Below, in pieces: positions 1-13,319 of a DNA stretch of 64,000 bases. The stretch is from NCBI GenBank assembly GCA_028023455.1, contig JAQFVV010006341.1, positions 2,732,001 to 2,796,000 of the forward strand, given 5' to 3'. A model generated the notes under the pieces. That model did no database searches and had not been told where the DNA came from. It saw only the letters and a program-made list of their open reading frames with translations. The position numbers and the translations under genes are program-made. Origin of the DNA: Epiperipatus broadwayi (Eukaryota; Onychophora; Udeonychophora; Euonychophora; Peripatidae). Numbering within the stretch: position 1 is the first letter of the stretch; every line of letters starts with the position of its first letter.

Positions 1-560
1 GCTCATAACTAACATTTTCAATAGTATCTCAGTCACAGTTGATTCTGTCTCAACAGCATTTGCTTTATGGTTAAGTGTGATTAAATAGTATCCTGTTATC
101 AACTGACCTATATCAATAATATCTAACTTATGCTGATCTTGATTCAGTAGTATCTGGCTTACATTTGACCATATCTCAACAGTATTGATTCACAGCTTGT
201 TTTGTCTTATCATGCTTGAACTTGATTTGACTCAACATTATCTGCCTCTTAGCTAGCTTAGTCTCTACTATTTTGCTCACAATCAATGCTGGTTCAACAA
301 AATCTGGCTAACAACTGGTAATGACTCAACACCTGATTCACAACTGATTCTGATTCAGCAATATCTGGTACCCAGTTGACATTTAATTAAATATTTCTTG
401 TTCACATCTAACCTTGATTCAACAATATCTGGCTTTTAATTTAACGCAATAGTATCTAGCTCACATTCAGGCTCCTGTGATCCTGTTTAATATTTAATTC
501 ACTGTTAACCTTGATTCAACAGTATCTGCCTCAAGAGTTAACTCGGTCTATTTAATAATA
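1..560. repeat. Degenerate minisatellite
   Basis: The phrase GATTCAACAATATCTGGCT and close variants (TGATTCAGCAATATCTGG, CTCAACAGTATTGATTCACA) recur about every 30-60 bases across the first half kilobase, mixed with CTCACA and GTTGAC/ACTGAC words. Copies are diverged in sequence and spacing, so the array is old. It may continue to the left of the window. No coding frame is visible. Confidence 0.75.
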
Positions 561-1071
561 GAAAAATATTTTATTCTGTATAATAAAGAATTGATTTATT
601 GCTTTGTAGTAGTAAGAAGTTTAAAAAATCAAAATTGACTCAGCTGGGCCCCTATCTATATGTAGTTGAGATCACTAATAGAATGGTGGACTTATGGGGA
701 TAAAAAAATTCTGTTGACTCATTTGAAGGGAAATGTACTCGACACTTGAAAACTCAGTTGTATGATTGTATATCAAAAGCTATATATTTTTTCCTTTTCA
801 TAAGATGGAATTGATTCAGAATCAATATTAAAGCTAGATTTGATTCAAATTTGAAAGAAACAATTTAGAAAAAAATAAAATTCTTATGAGAAATGCTTAT
901 CTTACTAAAGATTCTAGATATTCATTATATCTCTTTTATTTTTTAGCCAGTTATTATTATGCAAATGAATTACATTTTTATGATAATATTTTTATTTTTA
1001 AATTTGTCACATATCGATTTTATTGTTTTTAACAATCCAAAATGCAGAGGTCTCTTATAATATTCATTTGT
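561..1071. other. Non-coding, nothing recognised
   Basis: A+T-rich sequence with stop codons in all frames. It shows no recognisable exon, RNA gene or repeat apart from the 14-base word TAATATTCATTTGT at its right end, which is repeated on the other side of the neighbouring palindromic element. Confidence 0.5.
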
Positions 1072-1255
1072 GATGGAAGTTATATAATTTTCTTCTTCTT
1101 CTTCCTTTTCCTATGTATTGATATCTACTTTAACATATCATACCATTTACCCCTTTCTTAAACACTTTATCAATACTCTTTATTTATATCAGAACTGTTA
1201 GTTTTGATATAAATAAAGAGTATTGATGAAGTGTTCAAAAAAGGGGTAAATTATA
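1072..1255. mobile_element. Small palindromic element (MITE-like)
   Basis: Bases 1143-1195 and 1201-1255 are near-perfect reverse complements around a 5-base loop. The arms carry CCCTTTCTTAAACAC and the complementary GTGTTCAAAAAAGGGG. The 14-base word TAATATTCATTTGT stands immediately before (1058-1071) and at the right edge (1256-1269), as expected of a target-site duplication. No protein is encoded. A small foldback or MITE-type element is the simplest reading; the superfamily cannot be assigned. Confidence 0.6.
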
Positions 1256-1269
1256 TAATATTCATTTGT

Positions 1270-2949
1270 ATGAAAGAACAGGCAATCTAATGCTTGACTT
1301 GAGAGACTTATGTCACAGTTGTTATTAACAATGCCCAGCTTTTTAGAAAATTGTCTATATAAGTTAAAATTAAAGATATTGTAGTATTAACAAATAAGGA
1401 TTAAAAAGAGGTGGTGATGATAAAGTTATGACTACACTATATAATAGGTTATAGCTAGTTTGTCTAACAAATTACAGATATATCTTTATCTCCAAATCAT
1501 TAATATCAATGTGTACAGAAAATTTTTGTATAAGTTTATTATTTTCTTTGAATTGATTTATTTATTTTTAGATTATATTTGATAAAAGAGTTTATCTTTT
1601 TTCTTTTTTGTCACAAATTAGGGATTCACTCTTCACTCATTGTTTTTACATTCAACATTCAAAATAGATGAAAAGGCTAAGTTGTTAGAGGTAATTTTTT
1701 TTAAAAAGTATATATATATTTGCTAGTATATTTAGTTTTTTGAATAAGTTTAATTTTTATTTAAAACACATGAATGAAGGAGACATTTAAAATGCAAATA
1801 AAAACAAAAACGAAATAAGCAAAAAAGATTTCATCTTAATGGAAACATAATTTAAAATTATAATATTTATGTTCACATTTATAATATGAACATAAATTTG
1901 CACAAGAAAGGAGTCCTTTAATTTTATAGAACTTAAAATTATATATCAGAAGAGAAAATGAAGTTCTCAAAGAGACAAACAAAAATTGACTTTCAAATTT
2001 GAATTCTCAAAAGAAGATTTTTGTGATACTGATTTACAAAACTGAACCGGTGACAAAAGTAAGAATAATGAATTCAGGGAGATAGTTAGTACACAATAAG
2101 ATGCTTTCAGTCTTTATTATTTCATCTTGACAGAAGCTAATTTCAATTTATGGTAAGATTTAAAAATGAAATACTCCATTATCAGTGTTTTTCTTCCATG
2201 TGTTAACTAAAGTGTGGGAATTAAAGTTCTTCCTAGGATATTCATATTGATATATATCATAAGGTCATTTTAAAAATGCTTGCCTTGATCACCTTTAGTT
2301 ATGTACATTTAGATGTAAAACATTCATTAGTAATTATCTTAATAGACACTGTTAACAACTTAGCAACTAAACTGTGAATTCAGGGTGTAGCTGGAACACA
2401 GAATCCAAAATTAGTAGACAATGACTTTATCATAGAGGAACATCTGTAGCTTAATTAAAGAAGTGCCAAATAATAGAAGACAATGCAGATGGTTTTAATT
2501 CAACAGTAAATCTCAAGAATAAATCACCTCTAACAAATAATAAACTGTGAAAAACTATAAACAATTGACAAATTAATTAGACAACAGTCAGTAAATAAAA
2601 AGTCTCTTAATGTTCTATTTTTGGAAGATATCAAAAATCTTATGACTGTCAGAATATACTCAGGTTCTCAGGAGGTTGGACAAGAAATGGTTATGCATTA
2701 AGTCTCAAATTAGCATTTTGATAATCACACATTGGAAAAAAAGAGACCAGTAATGGTCAGCCGATTTTAAGTTTATATTTACATTTAATATGAAGAGGAG
2801 AGGACCTCAGTATTGAAACATAATTTTTTTTCTATTTACTGTTAATTGCTCGAAATTCAGAATATACCAGTAAAAAACATTTTCGATAGATTAATTACAC
2901 ATTGTAATTTGCTCAATTAATAACAGGTGACTTTCCAGTTTCCAGTGTG
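1270..2949. other. Non-coding, nothing recognised
   Basis: A+T-rich sequence without a long frame, a credible exon or a repeat structure that I can support. Confidence 0.5.
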
Positions 2950-3245
2950 TATAATCTTTTTAAAGTTGATATACATTTTACTGACAGATGTACATCCAGA
3001 AAGTTATAATTTTTTAATCTTATATTTACAATTGAGAGTTCTATATGGTTATATTCTTTCTAAAGTTGGTGTACGCTTATCTTATACTTACACATGAATG
3101 TCCGAGGCATTATAATCTTTTTAAAGTTAGAACATGCTAATTCTATATTTACAGATGAGTGTCCAATATGATTATAATCTTTTTGAAGTTTGTTTACACT
3201 AATCCTATACTTACACATAAAAACCCATTATGATTATAATATTAC
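2950..3245. repeat. Tandem repeat, period about 61 bp
   Basis: The core TATAATCTTTTTAAAGTT and variants recur near 2950, 3003, 3049, 3110 and 3171, with a last partial start near 3231. Each is followed by a conserved second half (CTTATACTTACACATGAATG-like). About five diverged units. Non-coding. Confidence 0.7.
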
Positions 3246-4086
3246 ATTTATGGAAGATTTGATTAATTATTTTCAGAATTGAATCTTATTTATGTCCCCC
3301 CCCAATCTATTATATATCAATTTAATGAGTCATATCTTCTTTATGCTAGAAAATTGCATTAACTACAGAAAAGGATTATTGTATAAAAGATGAATTTTAA
3401 GTATTCTTTTGCTTCACATATTTTATAAGGAAATACTAAAGAAGAAATTTTACTTTATACTCATTAAATTCTAAGTATTAAGAAATACCTGATGCTTTTA
3501 ATACCAATACCATGTTTTATAGCTAGAGATTATTTTGTTTGATGTCCATGTATTTTAACTATAACACTTCTTACCCAAATCTAATCTATATAAGTTGTCA
3601 GGTGAAATAGGTTTATTGTTTTTACCATTATATGGATCATAGCAAACTTTCTGAGAAAAGACAATTAACCAGAAACTAATGAGTATATTTGTTATACTGC
3701 TGTCTACTGACCTCTATTATTCAATTAATGCTTGTCTAAATTATCCTAAAATAGTATTAGAGAATTCAATTACTATCTAATACAGATTCCATGCGAGCTA
3801 AAGGAGAAACTGGTACTATGCAATGTAAAATGGCTGTTTCTTAAATGAAATCAGAAGTTTCTGTACATAGGCCATATGCTCAGAAATCTTGATAACCAAA
3901 TTAAATATGTTCTCTTTCCAAAACTCTTCTGTATCACAGTAAACTGATCTACTTCATAATTCTTAATACACAATTATTTTTACAGATCTGGTTCATTTCT
4001 TTTTTCTCCTTTTTATATTATTTTAATAAAAGCTGTTTTGATAATCCCACTATCAGGCCCTCATATTCATATATTTCATTATAAAG
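3246..4086. other. Non-coding, nothing recognised
   Basis: A+T-rich spacer between the 61-bp array and the left arm of the large inverted repeat. A short C7 run stands near 3296. No gene signal is seen. Confidence 0.5.
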
Positions 4087-6062
4087 ACATACGACGTTAC
4101 ATTATTTTTTTTATTAGTAAACATAAAAAAAATAAAAGTTCGCAAATAAAACTTCTTTTTTTAAGAATTAAAAATTGAAAATTAAAATTCTATACTAAAC
4201 TCATATATATATAAAATCGCACAGATGAAAAAAATTATTAAAAAAAGAAACTTTATTAAAAATAGAAAAAGTATTTTAAAAGCAAAAACTTAAAAAGATA
4301 AGATAAAAATATATCTAAGTTTGTACAAAACAAATTAATTAATGTTATTGAAAAAATGGAAATGATTATTTTAATTAGTCCAAGTGAACTAGCCCTTGGA
4401 CATTTAAATGTATAAGCAATGGTCAGATAGGAAAACAATAGAAACTAATGGCCAATGAAAGAGATCCATCGGGAAATCGGCCCTCAACGGAAGGATCATC
4501 ATCATCGATGACGTAAAGTCCACTGGATCTGAAAGGCTACTATAAAAAATGAGTGAAGAAAATTTAAGAGAAGACGGAGATGTGTTAAGTCAGAGAGTCG
4601 GAGGTGAAGGGATTGAAAGACGCACTTTCAATTCATTCAGTTGTTATAAAAAAGAGAAAATGAAACATCACTTTTCCTATATTGAGGACCACAGGATCAT
4701 CGAGGAATTTTAACGCTGGATTCCAAACGGCAAGCAACGGATAACTAATGAACATTTCTAAAACCGTAAGCATGTTATGAACTTAAATGAATATTAAATT
4801 GAAAACACTAAGAACTTTAAAATATAAACTTTCCCAGTATTTAAAAAAAATAGAAATAGAATCCTATCTGACCAAACTAAATTCTTTATTAATTCCTTTT
4901 ATTGATGTATTTCTTTTTTTTTAATCATTTTTTTTTTTTTTTGGTTCTTTTAAGTTTTATTTATGATTTTTGTTTTTCGCTAATTTAATATTATATAAAT
5001 GTAAAACTTAAGTTGGGCGTGAATGGCTATATAGATTTGTAAAGTTATATTAGGGGAGGGTAATCTTAGGTTATTTGTTTCGTAGTTAAATTAGGTCAAT
5101 GGATTGGATATATTGGTGTAATTAGTAGATGTAGTACGAGATTCGCTACGGGCAGAATCGTTTTATACGCCGCACACTTCCTTTTTGCCTATGGAATGCG
5201 ATCGTAAGTCGGCAAAATGACTGCAGTCCTTTTCTATGGAGTTTTTTTTTTTATCGCTCTTCTCGTCAGATAGATGTGGTATTACTATCTGACGAGAGGC
5301 AATTTCTTCTCTTAACCTTTTGTGCTGCTGTATTCGTATTACATTGAATGCATTGATATATCAGATGGATTGACGTTGGTTTGACTGCGAACTTTTGGCC
5401 TAAGGTTAAATAAGGATAGAATATTTTCTTTCAAATGCAAATCTATGTAGTCTATTCATACTCGACACTCTAAATAAAAATGCATTAAATTTAAGTTGGG
5501 TATGGACGTTGCATGGATTTGTTAGCGGTTAATTATGTTGGGGTTTTCATATTCAGTTAGAATATATAAGTCATCGATGTCAATGCAGTATCTTATGATG
5601 AATGCCATTGGGTTTCTTGTATTCCCTCTGCACTTGACGGTATCAATGACTTTGTATTTTGATCAGTTATGTTTATTTCGAGATGTTTTTAACCGTGGAA
5701 TCTATGCAGCCAATCAATACTCAACATTATAAAACAAACCTTTATAAATCCATCTGTGCGAACTTATAAAAATTAAAATGTAAATTAAAATCAAAGTTAA
5801 AAATGTAAGTTAAATTTTAAAATGTAAACTGATACTAAAATAATTTTAAATATTATATATGTGCTTAAATAAATGTTGGCAGTGGCTTATTTTATTCTTT
5901 TTTTATATATTCTTAGATAAGTATTTATTATAAAATATAAATCTCTGCTATTCCACTGAGCTAATGATAATGGGCTAACGACCGGAAACAAAAATTTTTT
6001 TTTTTTACTTACGTATCTGCCTACTATATACATTTTCTAGGTTCAAATGCCTAGTGGCGCCC
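4087..6062. repeat. Left arm of a 13-kb inverted repeat
   Basis: This stretch is the diverged reverse complement of 15781-17416. Shared landmarks, outer to inner: ACATACG(A/C)CGTTACA, AGTTCGCAAATAAA, ATCGCACAGATGA, AGTCCAAGTGAACTAGCCC, AATTTAAGTTGGG, GATGAATGCCATTGGGTTTC, TACTTACGTATCTGCCTACT and AAATGCCTAGTGG. Inside the arm, ATCGCACAGATG (about 4215) and its complement CATCTGTGCGA (about 5746) form an inner inverted pair. A unit starting ACTTAAGTTGGGCG near 5008 recurs near 5491, so this arm carries an extra block of roughly 480 bases that the right arm lacks. It is either the long TIR of one element or one of two inverted copies of a roughly 2-kb TIR element. No transposase is seen. Confidence 0.75.
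5262..5296. other. Perfect 12-bp hairpin
   Basis: CTCGTCAGATAG (5262-5273) and CTATCTGACGAG (5285-5296) are exact reverse complements around an 11-base loop. The hairpin sits in the extra block found only in the left inverted-repeat arm. It has no T-run suggestive of a Pol III terminator. Function unknown. Confidence 0.6.
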
Positions 6063-7570
6063 TGTAGTGTGGGTACATTAAGTCTCCTTTTCTCCAGATC
6101 GTTATAATATATATGTGCACAGACGCGCGAAAAATAAAAATAAATTGACATTTAATAAAAAAAAAAATATATTAAAATTTTACATATATGAGTGTGCGTG
6201 TACATACATACGCACACTGACTTTTATCTATTTCAACTTTTTACAATAGTATTATAATTTTCTAATACATAAATTTCCTACCTATACGTGTGTATAAACA
6301 AAATATAGATACAATTTAAAATTAGTTTCAATCTATAAGTTCTCAAAAGTATAGTCAATTTTTGACAGGTATTTGTTGATTAATTATCAACGTTTTTAAA
6401 TTAAATTATAGAATCATCGATTCTTTACTTTTATTTTAATATAAATTTTTTGTTTTAATAATAATGTCCAGAGGATTATTGTTCAAAAACGTCTCTTTTG
6501 CCTTTAAAACCAGTTGGTCAAGGAATTATTCTTGACTCTTAATTATAATTCAAGCAAAATTACTTTATATTCTTTTAAATATATAGATTTTTAACCGACT
6601 TAAAAATAATATTGTTCTATATATGTCTATTTTATAAGAATTATTTTAAATAACTCACCAGCTATATATACGTTTATGTGTGCCTCTCTGCATATAGCTA
6701 TAATAGCATACATATAATTAATTCTTTATCCACCGATGGTTTCTCTTGGGCAAGCTGGTTCTTTGATCTATCATAAAAATATTATCCAAGTTTGTTGTCA
6801 CTATCAGATAAAGATACATAATCCATGTAAAATCTTGGTCTGTAGTTGGTCTCTTTCTGTCTAGGATTTTTCCAGGCAAGCAGCTGTTTTGATTTAATAA
6901 ATTTTAGACAAGCAACTATCCTCTCTGTTTAAGGCTATGAATTACAGCACAAAGAAGTGGGTCATTTTTTTCCAAGTGAATTCAAACTCCTGAGAAGGAA
7001 ATATTAGTAGCTTTTAAATCTAATGTTCTGCCTTCAGCCACATAACTTCATAGTAGCTATTTTGCCAACCTTCCGGTCATTTAAAACCAACTGCTGCAAA
7101 CTTCATCAAGTTGCAACAAAATATTGTCACCTACTCTTCAGCTGGCCCTTCTTACAAAAAACTATTAATCAGACTAGAGCTAATCCTGTTATCAGCCCTT
7201 TTATAGACTCATCTATGGTGATAACAGCAGTTTGATTAAAAACAGAGTTTTTATTTTTATCTCACTAATCTCTTTGAAAACACATACATGTTTTTACTTA
7301 GGAGATTCTTAATAGATAAAAAATTTGTTTAATTAATAAAAAAAATTTCAAAAACAAGTATTGTGTTTTTACATTTCACAATCAGAATAATAATAATAAC
7401 AATACAATATTTATATTTATTAAGACCTTTTTTTAAAATATTAATTTCATAACAAAATTTTTTTTTAAAGCCAGAGTTATTTAACCCTTTACTTATTATT
7501 TTATTTTAGAAAATATAGAAAAATATCTACAAAAATTTATTCTATGTTTATTTCTACTTTTCCTTTATTT
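6063..7570. other. Interior of inverted repeat, nothing recognised
   Basis: A+T-rich sequence between the left arm and the next repeat. The open frame around 7023-7235 shows no domain or splice context that would make it a gene. Confidence 0.45.
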
Positions 7571-9600
7571 TACAAATATATATAATTACATACACTATAT
7601 TAGTGTGTGTGATGTAACCCAACTGGTTACATTATGTATATATATATATATTGTAACTGGTTACATTATGTATATATATATTGTAACCCCTTCCTTATAC
7701 CAATCTTACATCATTTATGAATAAATACCCAGCGCGCCAATTTTATCGATGATAGAATAAGTTAATGCTGACTCCATTTGAGTTACTATCGGGACTCTTT
7801 TAATAATGTCCAACTACAGCTTAGCTCAGCAGCGGGGTTACAGAATACTATGATATATAAAATGTAAATAAGATGAAGGAAAATATTATAAATCACTAAG
7901 AATAAAATATCTATTTTGTTTCGTAATGAATAAGTGGTTGAATTGATAAAGTCCGTCCATTCAAATTAATAAGTTATAGCTCAAGCTCAACCTCTCCCAT
8001 CATCCAAATACATTTGACTAACCACGGTAATACAGTAATAAGTCAGAAGAAAGATATAACACTAATCAACTTTTACTGTATAATAAGTTTAAATTAAATG
8101 ACTAAATTAATGTTTACTTGGAAACGCTAAGGGAATATTTCAGGGTTTTATTATATAACTTATTTAAAATTCATATTATATAACATCTAGTGATTACTAC
8201 CAAAAAAAAAGGTAATCTGAAATTGAGTATTGTTATAATGAAATAGCAATGGGGTAATGAAAAGAACAGGGTATCTTTTCATTTCAGATCATCATTTATA
8301 TAATAACTAAGTACATAGCACCCCATAAGTTCATCAAATAATTAAGCATTTCATATAATGTCTGGGTCGAGCAAATAATACCAGATCTGAACGTGTTCCT
8401 CATCAAATTCGTGAAAAGTGCAGTGATATTATATTGGATATGTAGGTGTGGAAATTCAGTTTGTGAATGTCTGTAAAAGAATAACTCTCAACAAAGTTTA
8501 AAATAAATGAAACATTATATTATGCAATTTAAAATAAACATCTTCATACTTTTACCTCACATATATCTGTGTTATCAGCTAATTCTAATATCCTTTATTT
8601 AACAAACTAACATTGGAGTAATTAAACAATGCAATAGGGAGACAACATGTAAATTAAAGGAGTCACCCTACCCCACAATAGCATGAAAGTTAAACAACTG
8701 ATCGTCCAGAGAATAACTCTTTAATGAGTCAATTAGACAATTCTATTAAATAGCTACATATTTTTTTCTTTACGCATTCAAAATAAGGATGAATCATTCT
8801 GAGAATTTGATGATTTGAAATATTTACCCAAAACTTGCAAATCTGGTGATAAAAATCTTCCATATCTTCAGAATCAATAGCATTTCATGTGTGCTTCTAT
8901 ATTATACTACATGTTATGATAGAACTAACACAGTTATGTCCTGTTGGTTTGCTTATGAAATGAAGAAGTAAAATATAATACGGATGATGCCATAGACCAG
9001 CCAACAACTATAGTACTTCTTTGGCTGTAGATATTCTATAAAGAAGCTAATCCTATCTTTATTTTAACTGACAAACTATATCACACATAGCTATGACTAT
9101 ATGACAAATACAAAAAAAAAAGCATAACATTCCTGAATGGATACATGAGGGATAAGAAGACCTTTTTAATTCTAATAATCTAAACGACAAAATGTAGTGA
9201 CTCCCGAACTTTACTCAGAGGTTCAATATTGATGTGGACTCAGTCTCATCACCGAAACAAGGGAAATACATTTCTTCACTTTGTATAATATCACCATCAT
9301 AGTGCACAAATACCTAATCTAGGAAATATACTCCGTTCATGGTAAATATCTAAATAAACTAAGAGAGAGTTCTTTCAATCTCTGACAATATAATATATAT
9401 TCTTAACAAGTTCTTTTCTCATAGCTACTTAACACATTTCATTCTAAAATAAATTCATTCATAATAGATTCCTAATTCTTTTACTTCTTTTGGCATATTA
9501 CCTTATCTGAAACTGACCAGAAAATACGAGTCAAACGGCTGTAAATATAATAATTATATACAATGAATCACACTAAATGGGTACACACACACACATAAAT
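7571..9600. repeat. Interspersed repeat, family copy 1
   Basis: After two (TA)n blocks the sequence TTGTAACCCCTTCC begins a segment matching the one that starts near 62750. Shared landmarks in the same order are AATAAATACCCA, CAATT-(n)-GATGATAGAATAA, ACAGCTTAGCTCAG, GGGGTTA and, further in, a GTGTGGAAAT block followed by an AAAATAA-rich stretch. Similarity is followed for at least 1.1 kb. No coding frame is conserved. The right boundary is uncertain. This could be a long non-autonomous element or an LTR; the class is unknown. Confidence 0.6.
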
Positions 9601-11590
9601 AACAATGTATAAAATAATTTCAAATCATATTCGAGACATAAATGCTATGCCAATATTAACTAATAAATTGAAAATAAAATTTTAATTTATGACGAACTAT
9701 AAATGTTTTAAATTTGAAGTATAATAATTATTATTAAATAGGCCTCATTATCTCTGACTATGCAAAGATAAAACAACACTTTGTGCATATATTTCTCTTT
9801 AAATTAATTGTTAGCTTTATGATAGCAAATAAACACTTCTACCGCTAACATAAGCGTGTAGAAAACAGGTATAAAATAAATTACATCTAAATGATAATCA
9901 ATTACCCAGCACAATACTTTCATATTATACGTGTCTGAGACAATTTTGGGGCAAAGAAACAACATATAAGACAAATAAATTGATCTACCTATCTACCCTA
10001 CATTGACAATAAAAGAAATGATTAAATATTCTTTAACAAGAAAATAGAAGTCCATTTGTACAGTTTATAAATAAAGTCTCTTAGGCATATACAAAGATAA
10101 TTGCAATAACTACAAAATGAATAAATATTAGTGGACATATAGACGAATTCCCACAGGATGGACAATACACATTTTGGATCCACTTGAGGGGCAACTTCAA
10201 AGATTCTTAGCGACAGCTAATTGAGATTGCCAACAGAATAGCATGTGAAGTATTCAATATTTCTTTCTTTTTTTTTTTTTTTATGATAGTGATAAATTAA
10301 CATTTACTGCTGCAGATTTCTCCTAATGTTTTATTGTTTAATTAACTGGTAATTACATAATTTAAGACTCAGCAACAAATCTTATAAATTTCCACAGGGA
10401 ATACTAGTTTTCCACAAGTTAACATTAACTATAATTGTATTTATCCAGGTGTTCATAATAACTCATCAAAAGCCATCCATTAGGCGAGTAATTTATCAAT
10501 TTATGATATTCATTTAAGTATACACAATTTCTTAAATGACAATATTTTTTTATGTTGATTATAAACGAGGAGAACAATGAGTAAAATATACACATATAGT
10601 ATTCACGCCCTTCCACTCGAATTAAGTTATATGCACATTTAGTAGACATTAATTATCTATTAGTTTTATATAAGCCGTGCATTCAATTCCTTAATCTTAT
10701 AAGATATGAACGGTTAGATATAATTCCCACCCGATAATAGTTTATAGCATGATATATTAAATTAGACAGCTTTCTTTTCTCTGAGTATTTTTTATACAGC
10801 TAGAATAATTTTTCTTTTTTTTTTTTAGAGTCAATGAAATGTTTTGTTATAAAGTTCTGCATAACTTTTCCCATAAAATGGCAAATCATTAATACTAAAG
10901 ATTGAAGTTATGAAAGCTAACTCTGAATGATAGACACACATATACATTTTAAACAATGATATTAAATCTAAAAGTTAGTTGATTGAAATATAGTGTTTTA
11001 TACTTTGCTTGAAGTCGACTACGTTCTCAGCCTTTCTTTAGTAAAAAAAAAGATTTTCCTTTTAGATACTAGTTTTATAAAAAAAAATACTTAAAGAAAG
11101 TTGTACTATTTAATTTTAAATTGAATATCGACCGGCTTGACCTCCCAGAAGATGGTTATCAGAGATATCTATTATAAATTTACATATTTCACTGTAAAAT
11201 ATAGTATTCGCTATCGTAATTAAATACATGAATGAAAGATGAAGCTGTAGGATGGTACACACACATGTATGCTGCAATATAAACACTAAACCAATCTGGT
11301 CAAACAGGAGCTTATGTGACCACTACTTGAATATACTGTAATAACCACACTATGGACTGAAGTATTAATGAACAAATAAACCAGCAAATCACTAAGCAAA
11401 CACCCAATCACTGTCTCACAGACAAATGAAATGAATCTGTATTAATGCAACTTACATACTAACAGCTCCTGGGACAAGCCATCCCCTTTCTATCATTATA
11501 TATTCATCAAGAAATACTAAATGTTTTTAAAATTTCTAAACAACATCTGCAAGTATCTTCCCTAAACAAGGTTATGGATCTTTAACGTGC
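9601..11590. other. Interior of inverted repeat, nothing recognised
   Basis: A+T-rich, non-coding, with short homopolymer runs. The open frame at 10425-10649 on the minus strand has no recognisable domain, and I do not regard it as a gene. Confidence 0.45.
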
Positions 11591-12994
11591 GTTTATTTAA
11601 AATTTTCATGTTATTTCACTTTTTTTTTAGTTAAATGTAATTGGTTACTACTGATGCAGTGTTATTTACTTAAAATTTGTTCCTTGTGCTCATTTAGAAA
11701 GTCACAATATATATAATTTCTCTTTCATTCCCTTTATTTTTAAATTTCTTCCACTCTGTATATAATTTATTCTGAATATCTTTCAACATCTTATATTTTA
11801 AAAATAAATGTTCATTATTCTTTCTCCACTCTCTACATAAACCATATTTTAAATCCAAATCATTTTATTTTTGTCTTTTTTTTTGGTTCTAAAGCTTTTA
11901 CTCTTGCACTAAATATCAATAAACTTCTTTATCATTATCATACAACCTTTTATAGTTTATATAATTTTTATTCTTTTATAATTTCAAAAATTTTTTTTAA
12001 TCATATTTGTTTTCTAAAAGTTTTTTTTTTTCTTTCATTTATCTATATTCCTTTTCATTTTTTTTTTTTATTGGTATGTGTTTGTAATATATTCTATACA
12101 TAATTGTCCAATTATAGAAGTCAGTTATCTACATATTAACTTTATATATTGTAAAATCTTTCCTGCCCCACTACTTTACAATATTTTACTTTTAGTTTCC
12201 TTTTATTAAAAAGAAATCCATCTAATTTTATCTTGAATAACTTCATTCACTGTCCACTTTTTTCTACCTAATGGTATCCATATATTTCTTTCTGTATTCT
12301 TTATGAATTTATAGCCCATCAAATTTAATCCAATTTTTTTTTTTCCAATTCTAATTTTCAAACTATCTATAAAATTTCATTTTCCATTTAACAATGCATC
12401 TATATATCTGCATTTCTCCACATCTTGAAAACAAATTTTTACCATTTTCCATCCTTCAGTTTTCCATTTCTCACTAATTATTAAGGTTTTAGATTTTTTT
12501 TTCATTGAATTCTAATTTTCATAATTTTAACTTTTTCACATTTTTCTAACAACCCCATATCTTCTACACAGTTTTCAAAAATATCATATCCACAAAACAA
12601 CAGCAAAAAAAAAAAAGAACCACCACATGTCTTAATTTTAACTAGAATAATCTGTACCTCAATTCCCAATCTTTCTATCTCAACCTCCAATTCTTTTGGA
12701 AACAAAACAAAGGTGATAGTGGGCATACTCATTTGGATTCAGTTTAACTTTTCCTTATTTGCAAGACTTCTCCACAGTCTATTTCTATTCATTTATCATA
12801 AGCCTTTCATATATCTAAAAGTGCAATAAGTAGTGATTTATTTTTCTTATATTTCACTTAATTGAATGAGATTTGATGAATAATTTATCCCCTATCTTTC
12901 TTCATAAATGAAATCCATTCACTCCCATCCAACTCCTAACTTTATTCATTAAGATACATGTAAACTTTTTCTTTTCTTTTCCTCTTTCTTCTCC

Positions 12995-13260
12995 CAATCA
13001 CCCCCCACTTTCCCACAATCTTCCTCAGATCCCCCCCCCCCCAAACTACTCCAATATCCCCCTTCCCCCCACCCCCTTTTTCCCCCTCCCCTCCCCACAT
13101 CCCCCCCCTCTCCCTTCCCACAAACTCCCCCCCACAACCCCCCCATACCCCCCCCCATACCAATTCTCCCCCTCATCACCTCCTACCATTCCCACGAAAT
13201 ACACCCACCCCCCTTATTTCTTCATCCCTCCCCCCTCTCTTTTTTTTTTTTCCATCATAC
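12995..13260. repeat. C-homopolymer-rich tract
   Basis: Runs of 6-10 C separated by A/T/C words fill this stretch, in strong contrast to the A+T-rich surroundings. It lies inside the antisense LINE. Purine-rich open frames on the other strand (such as the Gly-rich ones at 12942-13179) follow purely from this composition and are not genes. Confidence 0.7.
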
Positions 13261-13319
13261 ACTAACAAATTAATAAATAAATATTTTTTCATTATCTAAA
13301 TTCCAATTATAAATATTTT

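Noticed and set aside
6040-6062. TAGGTTCAAATGCCTAG, B-box-like, in the left inverted-repeat arm
   Set aside because: It is part of a small palindrome conserved in both arms and lacks the rest of a tRNA.
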